Positions 33,270 to 44,826 of a DNA stretch of 64,000 bases are shown here, piece by piece. Position numbers and translations under genes: made by a program. Origin of the DNA: Zoroaster sp. YZ-2022 (Eukaryota > Echinodermata > Asteroidea > Forcipulatida > Zoroasteridae); NCBI GenBank assembly GCA_029582265.1, contig CM055821.1, forward strand, positions 40,309,004 to 40,373,003. The letters run 5' to 3'. The notes beneath the pieces were generated by a model. It saw nothing but the letters and a program-made list of their open reading frames with translations, had not been told where the DNA came from and made no database searches. Within the stretch, counting starts at the first letter, position 1; each line of letters opens with the position of its first letter.

Positions 33270-33709
33270 ATGGAAGGAAAATATTTATCAAAGTGGACAT
33301 TGAGAGAATTAAAGAATTACGGTCTTAATAAAAGACTAAATGTATTACCAGACAGTAGTACGAATAAAGTAAATAAACGGTCATGGTATATCGCAGTAAA
33401 AAGATACAAAAGAAGATTTTAAAAAAGACCATTATCGAAACAAACGTTAGCTCAACTTAGACAAGTATTGAAGAAATTCGTTTACCTGCAGGAAGGAACG
33501 GAAGAAGAGGGGTGTTTTTGAAAAAAGACTATTTGAAGATTATTAAAAGAGCGTATAAAGAGTTGAGATTTGATAGACGAGTTATTATCGGCGGAAGTTA
33601 TTTACGTCAACGAAAAATAACCGTACCGTATTATCATAGCAAAGAAAAAGATGTAAATGTATTTTTGAGAGATCGTAAACTTGTATCCTTGATAGATTGT
33701 AGACCATAA
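33270..33709 (+). pseudogene. Rightward basic ORFs of the Polinton-like element
   Basis: The ATG at 33270 opens a basic frame (KYLSKWTLRELKNYGLNKR, ending RYKRRF and TAA near 33419). After further open segments, 33512-33709 encodes a 65-residue Lys/Arg-rich frame with LKIIKRAYKELRFDRRV. The repeated TLREL/TLAQL-type start suggests small helical, perhaps nucleic-acid-binding modules. They are split by stops and frame changes and are on the strand opposite to the polymerase. Confidence 0.4.
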
Positions 33710-33789
33710 TTGCTTAAATCCTTCGGAGATTTGCGAGAACAAATAAACATCAATAAAGTTTATGATAGCGTAGTTGACGGTTACATAAA

Positions 33790-34210
33790 TGAATCGTAAA
33801 GTGGAATTGCCAGCACACACTGCTGTGGCTAGCGCACACAGACTCGGATACGTTTTGCCAGCAGCAGAGTTTGGTTCAGACGGTATCAGAAGCCCAGCCG
33901 TGAACACCTGATACGCAAAAATAAACCAAATCAAACAGTAAATAACACGACGAGATTAGAGCTTTTAGCCAAGTAAACTCAACACTGTCCTGAAAATGGG
34001 TACCTGTGGACTGAGATGGTTATCTCTAATACTTTTAAGTAGCGTAATTAGGCTCACACGTCCATACTCCCAACAAAGAAAGCTGAGAATGGTTTGGAAA
34101 ATACTGGATATTTCTGATTTATGAGCCTTATGAGCTACTTATGAGGAAAAGAGAGATATAGCGCCTTGCAAAGTTAGTGGATACGTGCGCTACTGATAAA
34201 TCATACAGGC
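33790..34210 (+). mobile_element. Old, diverged copy of the tRNA-derived SINE
   Basis: Despite many changes, the order of landmarks matches 25691-26228: GTGGCTAGCGCAC, TTTGCCAGCAGCAGAGTTTGG, TACCTGTGGACTGAGATGGTT, CATACTCCCAACAAAGAAAGCTGAG (in part), GATTTATGAGCCTTATGAGC, then GCGCCTTG and GGATACGTGCGCTA. It lies just past the rightward ORFs of the Polinton-like block. Confidence 0.75.
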
Positions 34211-35167
34211 CTGTAAAGAAAAAAGACTTGTTGAAATGTAGTTTTGCAGATGTAAAATACATAGATTGTGAATCAATACGCCAATAAATAATTGCGAAAG
34301 TATAAAATATATATCAATACATAAGTTTAATTATAGAAATTAATAGTTGATTTATTATAAACCGAACTCAACAAATATTGCCAGCATTGCCACCGTTGTG
34401 GCCTGCTGTCCGATCTAGATAGACAGGATTAGATAGATAGGAACTGGGTGGTATTGAACTGCCAGTCAGATGCAGAAAGAATCCACTTACATTGTTTCCT
34501 GGAGAAGAAATAAATATATATATAGGTATATATATACATGGGCGTCAACAGGGGGACGGGGGATAAACTTCCTTGCAAATCTGAAAAATGGTGAGTGGGA
34601 CTGATATCATCGTTTGGTCCTCCACTTTTCAGAATAGCTGCATATGTCTGATTTTGGCCTATCACATTGCCATGACTCAAATAGAATCAAACCGAGGTAT
34701 TAGTGAAAATAAGTTTACTTCGTTGACTCAGATGCTTCAGTTTCTTGGTGAAAGACAACATTCATCAGTTTAACATTGAGATGACCAGATGAGGCCTAAT
34801 GAAAAAATCGTTGGGACAGGCAAAAGTAGATATAATCTGAATTACTTCGTGGATAGTTTTACAGAACTAGGACCTTAATTAATCAATGAACGTGATCCAG
34901 GGGGTCAGTTTGTAGCAATGATTAGTTTGAACAAATATATATCAATACATAATTTAATTCAAGAAATTAGTACAATTTAGTGTAAACCAACTCAACAAAT
35001 ATTCACAGCACCAATTTAGCCTCACCTACACCCTTAATTATGTAAAACAGATTCTAGATGGGCAATGGGACACCCTCCCCTGTAGATAACTCCCTCAGGA
35101 CACAGAAAGATCACTAATTGGGGCTCTGTCCCCCACATTTTCTTTCATAAGTTGTTGACGCCTATGG

Positions 35168-35247
<80 letters not shown>

Positions 35248-35549
35248 TAAATGTATTTATAAATGACTAATTAAATGATAAAAGATAGTGAAGAACTAAA
35301 GAAGTTCTAAATCACAGCAGCGGCGCCACATATTTTCCAAGGACAGTACCATTAATATGAAAATGGCATCATTTGAAAGGGGTATAATGGGCTACATCAT
35401 GAGGGGTCAGCCAAGAATTGCTGAAACATAAAAAGGAATGCGGTCTACATGTACATTTGGGAAATAAGTAGAACAGTTGATGATTTTAGATTATAATAAT
35501 TTTTATTATGTAATAAATTTATTCATAAACCACTTGGTTTTGCTAGTTG
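34211..35549. other. AT-rich intergenic DNA with a (TA)n microsatellite
   Basis: (TA)n runs at about 35165-35242. Two direct copies of a roughly 80-bp AT-rich segment containing ATATATCAATACATAA occur near 34308 and 34938, followed by CCAACTCAACAAATATT-like sequence in each. No gene seen. Confidence 0.55.
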
Positions 35550-38500
35550 CTATTCAACAATATCAGGAAATGCACTGTACTCATGTTCATTCAAGACAAG
35601 GTCAGATGGAATTTTCTTTTGTGGTGGTTGAGACATGAAATCAGCACGGAAGGGTCTTTTCTGAGGCAGGGCTCCCTTTCGTTGTTTTTCCTGCTTATAG
35701 GTTGGATGTGATGGAAACACTGTCTGAACTGCTTGCTCAAGTAGCTTATGATGGCTTCCTTTGTGGTCATCCATCTCTTGGATAAATTCCTACATGAGTA
35801 ATAAACACATGAAATATTTGTCTGTTATTATACACACCAAGTTATCAAAATCTATGACTAAATTTCATTTTCTGCCATACTGGTAAGGCTAAGTGTGAGG
35901 TGAGAGATGGAACAACTTTTTTACAGCCCCTTGAATACACTATTGGTCCATGCTGAATGGGTGTTAAGTTGATGATAGGAAACCTGACTTGAAATATTTC
36001 TACCTGATGTATTTATATTGTTTTTTGAGAAATTAGTAAAAACAAATTATCAAATCTACAAAAATTAATTCATGTCTCAACGAAGTATAAATTTCATAAA
36101 CAAAATTAATAAAACAATTACTGATGTAAACATACTTTACCATTTTCTCATATATTGCAATAAAATGAGTTAACTAAAACTTTCACAGGTTGGAACACTC
36201 CTTCCTTCATGCTCACTCTGAGCTCCCAAAATTGGCAAGTTCAGGTTACCTCTCCCATTTGTTTCTTACCTGGCATAGGTCGGTCTTGAAAATTTTCAGC
36301 CACTGAAGTCCGTTCTAAATAAACAGAAGAAACAGACAATAATTTGTAAGAGTAGCATGTAACTTCTCTTCTGAAAATTAATGGAAAAGTAAATGTCAAG
36401 TTAGCTAGTGCAAAAGTACAGTGAAATGTACACTGTCAGTAAAGAATTGCTGTACTATTTAAGTAAAATACACTGCGTAACAATTAATGCAAATATATTT
36501 TGTGAAATTTGACTAAAGCCAAGGGTCATTGCATACCAAAATATTTGGCGTAAGGTATGTAAACTGCCTAACAAACCTCACTAGTAAAAGTAAAGTTTTC
36601 ATATGGGATTACCATTTCTTGCATTGCAAATCGTCTGTTGTACCTTAAGAAATCTAATTGAACCATAGTTTATCAACATTTTAATCCCTAAGCTTGCATG
36701 TGTGACCAGGCACTTTTTGCACTGTCCTCATACATTATTCATGGTAAGTGATGTAAGGTGACACCCATGTGCCCTAGGGTTGGGGACACATGCCTCAGAG
36801 ATATCTTCGGGTTTAGACCATGAGTATACATGCTAGTGCAGTAGTGGCCGAGTTAAGGCTCTGAGAGAATAAGGATTTAAAGTTAGTGTATTTCAGAGAA
36901 TCTTGTTCTTTTCTTGCTGTGCTTTAATAAAACTGTAGACTTTGCATTTTTCATTCTTAAAGTTTTGGGTTTCATATAGTATACTATTAATTTGTAGATC
37001 TAGTGTATTCTGCTTGAATGAAAAATACCAACGCACTTGTAATGTAAGCCAAGAACAGTCTGTCATTGCATGTGTATTACTAGACAATCTGAATTCCTCA
37101 GAATACTTGGTTTGTCAGGTATTTTACAAATCATATCCCAAATATTATATGGCATGAAGCATGGCTTTAGTGTTAAAGATTGGCACCATAACAGTAGTTG
37201 ACGTACAAAACAATCAATTTGAACCATTTCTAATCCTAGTCTAAGAACTTGGACTCACAAACTGGCATGAGCCAGTATAGAGTCCAAGGTCATACTGTAC
37301 TAAATAAATGTGTAAGTGTAAGTAAATGGAAAATGCCTCGCCTCAAAAGTCCCAGGAAAGGACCAGTGAACACTGAAGCTGGTTCCTAGCAGCATGTAAG
37401 GAATGAACACTGTAGAAGATAATAATAGTAATACTATCCTTGTGTCCCTACCATTGCAAAAAAAATTGAAACATTAGGCCATAAATGGCTAAGAAATGAT
37501 AGAGAAGTGGCAGTACGGTAAATCATCAATGTGTGCCATTTCTGAACTGTTGCTCTACCATTTTTTGCCTAATTTCTCACTTTTTGCAAGGGTATGGACA
37601 CAGGGTTAGTATAATCCTTACTTGCTAATAGTACTACTAGGAACCAGTTTCAAAAACCGGCTTGAGCCAGTGTAGAGTCCAAGCCAATACTGTACAAAAA
37701 ATTATCTATTACTATTAGTACATAGCAAATGTCTCGCTCCAAAAGTCCCAGAAAATGTAACATTGAAGCTGGTTCCTAGAAGCAAGTACGGATCATAGAA
37801 GGTAATAATTATAATATCTTTGTGTTCCGACACGTGCAAAAGTGAAAAAGTAGGCCTAGGTCCCAAATGGTGGAGCAATAGTGAAGAAATGGAACACATT
37901 TACAATGCAATTTCTACATCACTGCTCCGCCATTTTGCATGTTTTGGGCCAAGATTTTCACTTTTTGTGCGGGTAAGAACACTAGGATAGTATTATTAGG
38001 CCTATCAATTTCTATGATCCTTATAGGCCTACTTGCTCACAGGACACAGAAAAAAAACAGCTTCAAGTGGTCATTTTCTGTGACTTATGAAGGCATTATT
38101 TTGTGACTGATACTTAATACTACTTACTAGACAATTTTTGGTACAGTATTGACTTGGACTTCACTGGCTCATGCCAGTTTTTGAGTCCCGGTTGCTCAGA
38201 TTAACTTAATAGACACTTTTTGTACAGTACGACCTTGCTCATGCCCGGTTCTGAGCCCGTTAGTACTTGGACTAGTCACTAACGAATTGTAGGCCTAGCC
38301 TAACGTTACTACTATTGCTGGTAGTGGTAGTGGTATCTGTATCTGTCAGTTACTGCAACAAACTCCACGTGGGATATATAAGTTGCAGGTGTGGTGTGGC
38401 CAGTAGACAAAATTTAGTGGTGAGCTCCCCTTATGAAAGTAGTAATTTGGATTGTAGGCTAGTGTAAAGTAAATCATGATGATGTAGATACATGTACATT

Positions 38501-38595
38501 GAAAACACCTGTTTAAATTACCCACCTTTTCCACAGTTCGAGCAAAAAATGGCGGCATTGCTCAATTCGTGTCCACAGTTGCTGCAAAAAACCAT
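35550..38595 (-). CDS. Small zinc-ribbon gene candidate, split
   Basis: Three blocks read as exons. At 38595 an ATG opens MVFCSNCGHELSN followed by AAIFCSNCGKG, a CX2C...CX2C zinc ribbon, ending at a donor near 38523 (GGAAAAG|GTGGGT). At 36271-36315 a 45-nt exon between TTTAG and GTAAGA encodes GLQWLKIFKTDLCQ. At 35550-35789, after ATGTAG, a terminal exon reads EFIQEMDDHKGSHHKLLEQA, then a basic region, and ends ...SAFPDIVE with a stop. The last two are in phase with each other; the first is not in phase with the second, so another exon must lie between them or the link is wrong. Function unknown. The P element begins 153 bp upstream of its ATG. Confidence 0.45.
37220..38275. repeat. Two successive inverted-repeat units
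   Basis: Phrases such as CTGGCATGAGCCAGTATAGA, AAAAGTCCCAGGAAA and GAAGCTGGTTCCTAG occur forward near 37240-37400 and again near 37640-37780. Inverted counterparts (TTTCTCACTTTTTGCAAGGG; GGACTTCACTGGCTCATGCC) occur near 37570-37600 and 37950-38190. This looks like two foldback elements in tandem or nested. No target duplication resolved. Confidence 0.5.
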
Positions 38596-38782
38596 GCTTT
38601 CGCACCGAAGAGTTTCAAAATGTCCGTCAACTGCTGGAATAATGCCCGCGGTGCGGTACGGTACGGTACGGTACGGCGGACGTGTATACATGTAAATGTG
38701 TACATTATGTATGATAATATGTACTGTACTGTACTGTGTAGGCCTTGTCAAAGATACTACAAAAGGAAGATAGGACACTAGT

Positions 38783-39902
38783 CAGGGTTGCCAGTTTTCC
38801 GGAAGCCCAGTCCGCCAAATTGCCCGCCAAATGGGAAAAAAAAAACGCCAAATTTGTATTTGATGTATTTTTAGGTAATTGACCCTATATGTAAAGGTAT
38901 AATACATGGGATTCAATTCGTTACAATTAAGATACGTTAACATATCATTTGAAAATGTAAATTTAATAAAAAATCTTACTTTTAATTTCCTCATATTATT
39001 CCATGTTCATCCCAGTCGAGGTTTACCACGGAGGTTCGGTCCGAGCGCACACATCTCATGCGTCTCGATCAGGAAGGACAGTCTTCCTGCAGTCTCCTCA
39101 TTAAATCATATTAATTCATCATGTAACTGAATGATCAAATAAGTCTTTGAAAACTTGAAATCAGTGTTCCTTTGAAAAGATTAACACAATTTCAATTTAA
39201 ATAAATAAAACAAGAAGTTACAAAACACCATAAAAGCGAACATCAAATCATAGTGTGCCACGTCACGGGTAGCACTAAGCACATACAAGTTGAACGTATT
39301 AGGAGTTCATCGAATTCTTCCGGATCGTCTCGGTGGTTCATTCACATCTGGCTCTATCTGATACATATTGTTGTTAAACAGACTGTACATCCTTTCCGTG
39401 ACGACAAATCTTTGCAGCATTTAGACTGAAAATGCAGCGTGGTCCTGATCCGTGTTATGGCCTCCAGTGTGTTTCAGACTCATTCTGTTATTTATTACTT
39501 TACTACTTTACTACTAAATAAACTTCCAGGAAATCCCAAACTTTCGGCAGTCGCGGCGCGCTTTGTAACAAATCGTGTTGTGGAAATACTCGACCATGTC
39601 GCTCATTCATAACAAAATAACACCCATTGTATAAGGTACTGCGTAACTGACATTGACGGCATTGTTATTGTTTGTGAGTGACTGAGCACAGCACTGGATA
39701 GCGGACCGTCTGCACGCACGGCGCGCCGTGCGTTTGGGCTTTATATCAGTTCACTTTTATTTTTTATGGTAGGCCATTTGAAAACGCCAAAAAAACGCCA
39801 AAAAGCCGTTTGGCGGGCACTTTTAATTTCTACCCGCCAAACCAACTTAAAAAACGCCAAATTTGTTGTTTTTGGCGTGTAAACGCCAAACTGGCAACCC
39901 TG
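38783..39902. mobile_element. hAT-type non-autonomous element, 1120 bp
   Basis: Ends CAGGGTTGCCAGTTT and AAACTGGCAACCCTG form an inverted repeat; the flanks ACACTAGT (left) and GAGTCACTAGT (right) share CACTAGT, an imperfect duplication. Subterminal regions repeat AACGCCAAA many times on both sides. The interior has no long frame. It sits 34 bp inside the left end of the P element. Confidence 0.8.
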
Positions 39903-40527
39903 AGTCACTAGTGCCGTTTTGCACGGCAGCCGATGTAACGGTAGACTCAGTAAAATTGGTACATGGGGAAGGGCGCCATCACGTGGTAGGTAGGTAAAAC
40001 GAAGCAGACGACGTTAACAAAGTGTGGAAAGCCATAGGAAGGTAACGGCAAGTTTAGGGCAAATTCGCGTTATAGACAAAGATGTGAAAGACTTAAATGA
40101 TGATTGAAATGATACATATTGTATAATATCCATCTTAAAATGGTATGCATAGATTTGAAAAAGTGTTCCTTCAGGATTTACAAGGGGGGTTATATAAAGC
40201 AAATGGGAAATACATCGGGTGTCTTTTCTGCAGACTACGATTTTTTTGCTACCCAAGTCATGATAATCTTTTTTATACAAGTGGATTGATTTTTATTTTT
40301 ATTTTGTCTCTGCCTTTAAGAAAGGTTTCCTATCTCAATAGATTTTTAATTAAACCAACAAAGTGGAAGCAAAAGCTGAGATCGTGTCCTGTATATCATC
40401 AATCACAATAAGAAGGCCCCAATTAATGATCAGCTGTGCTGGATGAGCAACCATCTGTAAAGATTTCTATCAATAAATAATAAATAAATAAAAAACACAT
40501 TTTTTTGAGGTTGGTCTACCATTTTAT

Positions 40528-42208
40528 CTAAGTCATCACAGATATGGTTAAAATGGTCATCAGTTTGTTCTGTGTTCCCCTCAGAGTTTCCAGAATTTTC
40601 CCAGATTTCAAAGAGATTGTCAAATCCAGAAAACTATCACTATCAGATTCACAATTTTGGTTTCCCAAAGGTGCCATCATCTTGCTACACATCACTTGTT
40701 TCAAAGCTGCTCTAAACTCATTAGCTGTAGGGTTATCTCTATGCCCTCCCCTGCTTCTGAGAATCGAGAATAGGTTCTCAAGACAATCTTGGTTCAGCCT
40801 ATTTGTCAGAAGAAATGAGAAGTGTTCCCCAGTGGTTAACTCATTAAACAATTGAACAACAGCTGTGATAGTGAGTACCCATCCCTGAAAACATGCAATT
40901 TTTGTTCTGTTGACCCTTCTTTACTTTCCATTTCTTTATCCATTCAATACACAATCTTTCCAGAAGCTAACATGAACTGAGCTCGATGTTGCAGCTGCTC
41001 TGTATATCTTAAGTTTCCTCAATTTTCTTGAATTAAAGGAATCAAAAAGTTTGTCCATCTTCTCTAAAAACTCAGCAGTATACAATGCTTCTGATGGTAA
41101 TTTACCAAGTGAAGAGTAGGTTAATATCCCTGATGCTACACTGTGACTCATGACCTGGGAAGCAAGGCAAACCTCATTTTGCGAATGGTGGAGTTCTATA
41201 TGTTTAGATGTCAACTTGGGTGCCATCCTTAGAGGCAACTTGGAGTCATGATTGTAAAACTCAACAATGTAATTCCAGTGAACTTCGTGTCCATCCACAA
41301 CAAAATGTGTTGTTTCAAGTTGTTGCGGACACTTCAACAAATGGGTGGATCAAACATGCAATATATCTTCTGGACATTACCATCACTTGCCTTTCTCTCA
41401 ATGAATGGTTTGTCTGCATTCACACCCAACATACGAAACATTTTTCGATTATTTGATCCCTGGTCCCCGATGACTACCTTTACAGTAAAGCCTGCATCTT
41501 CTATTCTCTTAATGCATTCAAGTAAGAGAACCTTTGTTTTACTACCAGGTGTAGCTGCATTAGCTAAGAAATAACCCACTGGTTGCTTCCACTACATGCT
41601 AGGCCTCGCACCATAAATACAAGTGCTTGAGTTGCCACATTTTTGGACTTGCCAAAGAGCCAAAATCTTCCATTCCTTCAATTATGTCCTTTGCAAATCA
41701 TAATACAGCCCTGACTTAAGACTCATTTCATCAAGTGTCAATACACAAACTTTATCTCTTTCAGACATAGTTTTAGCCTTCGCTGCAATATTTCAAAGCT
41801 CGTGTTATTAAAGCCGGCTGCCTCTCATTTCTTTTCCAGCCATCTTCGAAGAGATCTCTCACATGGCAAAGCAAAATTTTGCGGCAAAACCCATAAGCAC
41901 TTGGACTTTGGTAGTGAAGGGCAAAGGCAAAAGTTTATCCTTGTTTGTGTATCGTCTGCCCTTCAAACGCTGCTTACCTATTCTAAGCTGGCTAGCAAAG
42001 AAATCTAAAGTGTTTGTATCAGGTATCTACTTGCATTCTTGATAATGTTATTGATTGATCCAGACTTGGAAGCTTTCTCTAATGATGCTGTAAGTGTTTT
42101 GATTTTCCCCTTTAGTCTGTGAATCTTTACTCTATGTGAAGACACTTTGGGCTTTGTACGTTGATGAGTATTCTCTCCTGCAGTATCTGGATCAGGCATT
42201 GCATCCAC
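40528..42208 (-). pseudogene. P-element (THAP9-like) transposase, central and C-terminal parts
   Basis: Read on the - strand in N-to-C order. At 42005-42208 is a basic/coiled segment (VKIHRLKGKIKTLTASLEKA). Near 41720-41770 is LTLDEMSLKSGLYYD, the first catalytic Asp region. At 41334-41579 is GYFLAN...VIGDQGSNNRKMFRMLGV, the DQGSNN box of P transposases. At 40936-41340 are VVDGHEVHWNYIVEFY and PLRMAPKLTSKHIEL. At 40528-40851 is the C-terminal LTNRLNQDCLENLFSILRSR with GGHRDNPTANEF. Stops and frame changes separate the blocks, so it is decayed, with some breaks possibly introns. Confidence 0.85.
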
Positions 42209-42949
42209 TGAAAAAAAAATGGAGTAAAAGATGGCTTAAGCACATTATTTCATATGAGTATGGAAATCCAAATCAGAACAAGTATGACAGCACCTGAGTA
42301 TGACTTAAAATGTCAACAAAAGACACTAGTTTTCTTTGTATGAATGTATTCTCATTAATGTAGGAAGTGGCCATTTCCTGGCCAGAAGGGTCTAGTCAAC
42401 AATTCACATGTGAAAATTTGCAAATTTCAACTGGATTGAATGTGTAGTAAAATTTCATTTGCATATTTATCTTTACCTGGTTCATTATATAATGAGCTGT
42501 CCTGGTCTACATCAGATTCTTGGTCTACCATGTCCAAAGGATCTTGAGTACCTGGTTGCAGTACTTTGTGCTGTACATTGTCTCTTTGCATAGCTGTGGT
42601 GTGCCTCTACCTTACTGTGTTCTCCTTCAGAAGCTAAATGTAAAATGTTACAATGAATAAAAATAAAAATCGTGATTAAAATCAACATTATTACTCCACT
42701 CATATTTTCCTCCTTTTTGTTCATCTGGGCAAGCAGCATTATTATTCCCACATAGCTAATTATAACATTAGATATATGGTGACAACCAGTTATAGTAACC
42801 TGGTTGTCACCCAGCCATAAATCTAATTTCTGTCAACATTGTTTTTTATCAATAATTTTAGTTCACACATTTGAAAAAAATTACACAAAATTTCAACAAA
42901 GCAATTTCAACAAATCAATACCTGTCTTAAATCTTTTTGTAGAGACATT

Positions 42950-43590
42950 AGGCCGTATTCATAAAAATAAGTAATTGCTTTTACTAAAGTAACAACCCCC
43001 TTTTACTAACCTTTTACTTAAATGTGTATTCATAGAAATAAGCAATGACTTTCAAGTAAAAGCTACAAATTTTAAGCATTAGTAATTGCTTTTTACTTAT
43101 AAGTAAATGCTAGAGAAATTAGCACCTACTTCAATTTGTATTCATAAAAATGACCTTCGACTAGCATTTACTAGTGATTGTACAAGCACCTAATTTTTGG
43201 CTTGCTGTGTAGCCAATACAGACATATCACATTTTCTGCCATGTTTTTACGTCCAAGACCACAACCTAAGGTGTATAACATCAGGCTTAATCGTGATGAA
43301 GTCAACCCTACCACTTACAGAACTTTATTTAGGTTTGACAAAGAAAATGTGGAATGGCTTGCAAACACCTTCATACCACCAAATACCGAGACTCGTGGAT
43401 GGTACTGTAGTACAATAGCAACTACTTGAGAACTTACTAGCCGAGGCAAGTAACAACTGTAATCATTTAGCAAATGGTTATGAATAAGATTTTTAGCAAT
43501 TGCTTAGACTAGACCTTTTACTTACCTAGCTGTTGCTTTTACTTATAGCATTTACTAGTAAGTATTTACTTATTTTTATGAATACGGCCT
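42950..43590. mobile_element. Harbinger (PIF) deletion derivative, 641 bp
   Basis: Ends AGGCCGTATTCATAAAAATA and its complement form an inverted repeat of about 25 bp, flanked by ATT (42947-42949, 43591-43593), a 3-bp duplication as in Harbinger. The interior is rich in AAGTAATTGCTTTTACT-like repeats and keeps a transposase fragment (43178-43429). It separates the THAP-domain exon from the rest of the P transposase. Confidence 0.85.
43178..43429 (+). pseudogene. HARBI1-like transposase, N-terminal fragment
   Basis: The frame contains LRPRPQPKVYNIRLNRDEVN and TYRTLFRFDKENVEWLANTF, the pattern that opens HARBI1/PIF transposases (a basic N-terminus, then RFRFxKxxVxxL). It stops at 43427 and lacks all DDE catalytic residues. 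It lies inside the element with Harbinger-type ends. Confidence 0.65.
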
Positions 43591-43593
43591 ATT

Positions 43594-43887
43594 GTCATGT
43601 CTGCTGGGTAGTTTGCGCTTTAAGGTCACCTGCTTTGGTGGATTGGGTATGTTGAATATTGTTGGGACTGCATTCCACACCAGTCTACCAGTACTCAAAA
43701 TCTGGGATGGCTCAAAATGCTCCGAGCAGATTCTGCAATTCTTGTGTAGGTAATCAGATGACTTGTTCCGCAGATCATCTCTTCTTGTTAACTGAACCCA
43801 CCGGTCTGATCTGTGGTACCACAAATGAAATAAACAAAAAACATAATGAACCCATAGTATACCTACTGATCTGTGCAGGCAAAACAA
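43594..43887 (-). pseudogene. THAP-domain exon of the P transposase
   Basis: Contains SDRWVQLTRRDDLRNKSSDY, KNCRICSEHFEPSQILSTGR and WNAVPTIFNIPNPP, the second half of a THAP zinc finger (C2CH: CSEHFEP and AVPTIF are signatures). The first Cys pair should lie in an upstream exon near 43890-43930 and was not certain. THAP domains bind the inner ends of P elements. The Harbinger insertion follows directly. Confidence 0.8.
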
Positions 43888-44724
43888 ATAGGCCTAAGAG
43901 TAACAAAACCGCCACCTGCATCTTGATGGGACGGGGTGGATCTGATTTATCAAAACTTTAAAAATCAATAATTAAAGACTTTCATCATACATTTACATAA
44001 ATGTTAGGGCTAACGTAACTAATATCATAACACTACAAACCCAGGAACAAGTCAATAAAAAAAAACATAAATAGCTTAGGCCTAAATAAATAACAAACAT
44101 GACAAAGGAACACTGTTTGCCTTTTCTCTTTTTCTAAAGTCAAAGGTAGGGATACAACTCTTTCACTTATCACCCTCACACCCTTAACTATTTGTCTCCT
44201 GATCCTATATTCGCTTACCATTTTTGGGCAATGGAAAAAAATAACAAATAACAAACTAACATTATTTTTATATCATGCCATTTTAATTATTATTAATGTA
44301 CAACAACGACCATTAACATTTTGTAGAATATAAAAAAAAAATAGCCCCGGATTTCTGCCTGGAACATTGATGTTCCAATCGTTATCGATCAAAATGTTCT
44401 ACCATAAATTTCGCCTTACCTTTCTTTGCACCTTGGAAACCGATAAAAATGAAGATTACAATCCCATTTGGGATTGTTGGTAAAATTTATGGCAGAACAC
44501 CAAACTTTCGATTTGCTCGCCATCACTTGTTTAGTTTGTGGCTGTTGGTTGGAAGTTTGCCACGCAGTTACCGCGCAAACGATTTTGGTTTTACCTACCT
44601 AACAACAGCGGGCGCACTTCCATGCCCAGCCATTTTGCGTTTCACGTTTCCACACACAGAGTCCTATCTTCCTTTTGTAGTATCTTTGGCCTTGTGAACC
44701 ATATATAGACTGGCTCCCAGTCAT

Positions 44725-44826
44725 TTGCTTTTGCCGTGGGGAATTTGCTTTTGCCGTGAGGAATTTGCTTTTGCCGTGGGGAATTTGCTTTTGCCGTGAC
44801 GCTTTTGCTTTTGCCGTGACAGTTGT
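44725..44826. repeat. 20-bp minisatellite, 5 copies
   Basis: The unit TTTGCTTTTGCCGTGGGGAA is repeated with small changes. It lies about 30 bp outside the right end of the P element. Confidence 0.85.

Larger units (their letters stand above)
28990..33720. mobile_element. Polinton-like (Maverick/adintovirus-like) remnant
   Basis: A sharply AT-rich, gene-dense block has leftward genes from about 32690 to 29600 and at least one rightward gene after 33269. The diagnostic part is the N-terminus of a protein-primed-type family B DNA polymerase; the other genes are unrecognised or only suggestive. The polymerase stops before its polymerising motifs, several frames are shifted, and no terminal inverted repeats or 6-bp duplication were found, so this is a truncated, decayed copy. 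Capsid, integrase and packaging ATPase genes were not recognised. Borders are set by base composition only. Confidence 0.65.
38749..44688. mobile_element. Complete-ended P/THAP element, 5940 bp
   Basis: Perfect 28-bp terminal inverted repeats begin CAAAGATACTACAAAAGGAA (38749-38776 and, inverted, 44661-44688). GCCTTGT stands directly outside both ends (38742-38748, 44689-44695), a 7-bp duplication, or 8 bp (GGCCTTGT) if the end is moved by one base. P elements have short inverted repeats starting CA and 7-8-bp duplications. The transposase, related to Drosophila P and vertebrate THAP9, is on the - strand and broken. Two later insertions lie inside: a hAT MITE (38783-39902) and a Harbinger derivative (42950-43590). 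Confidence 0.9.
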
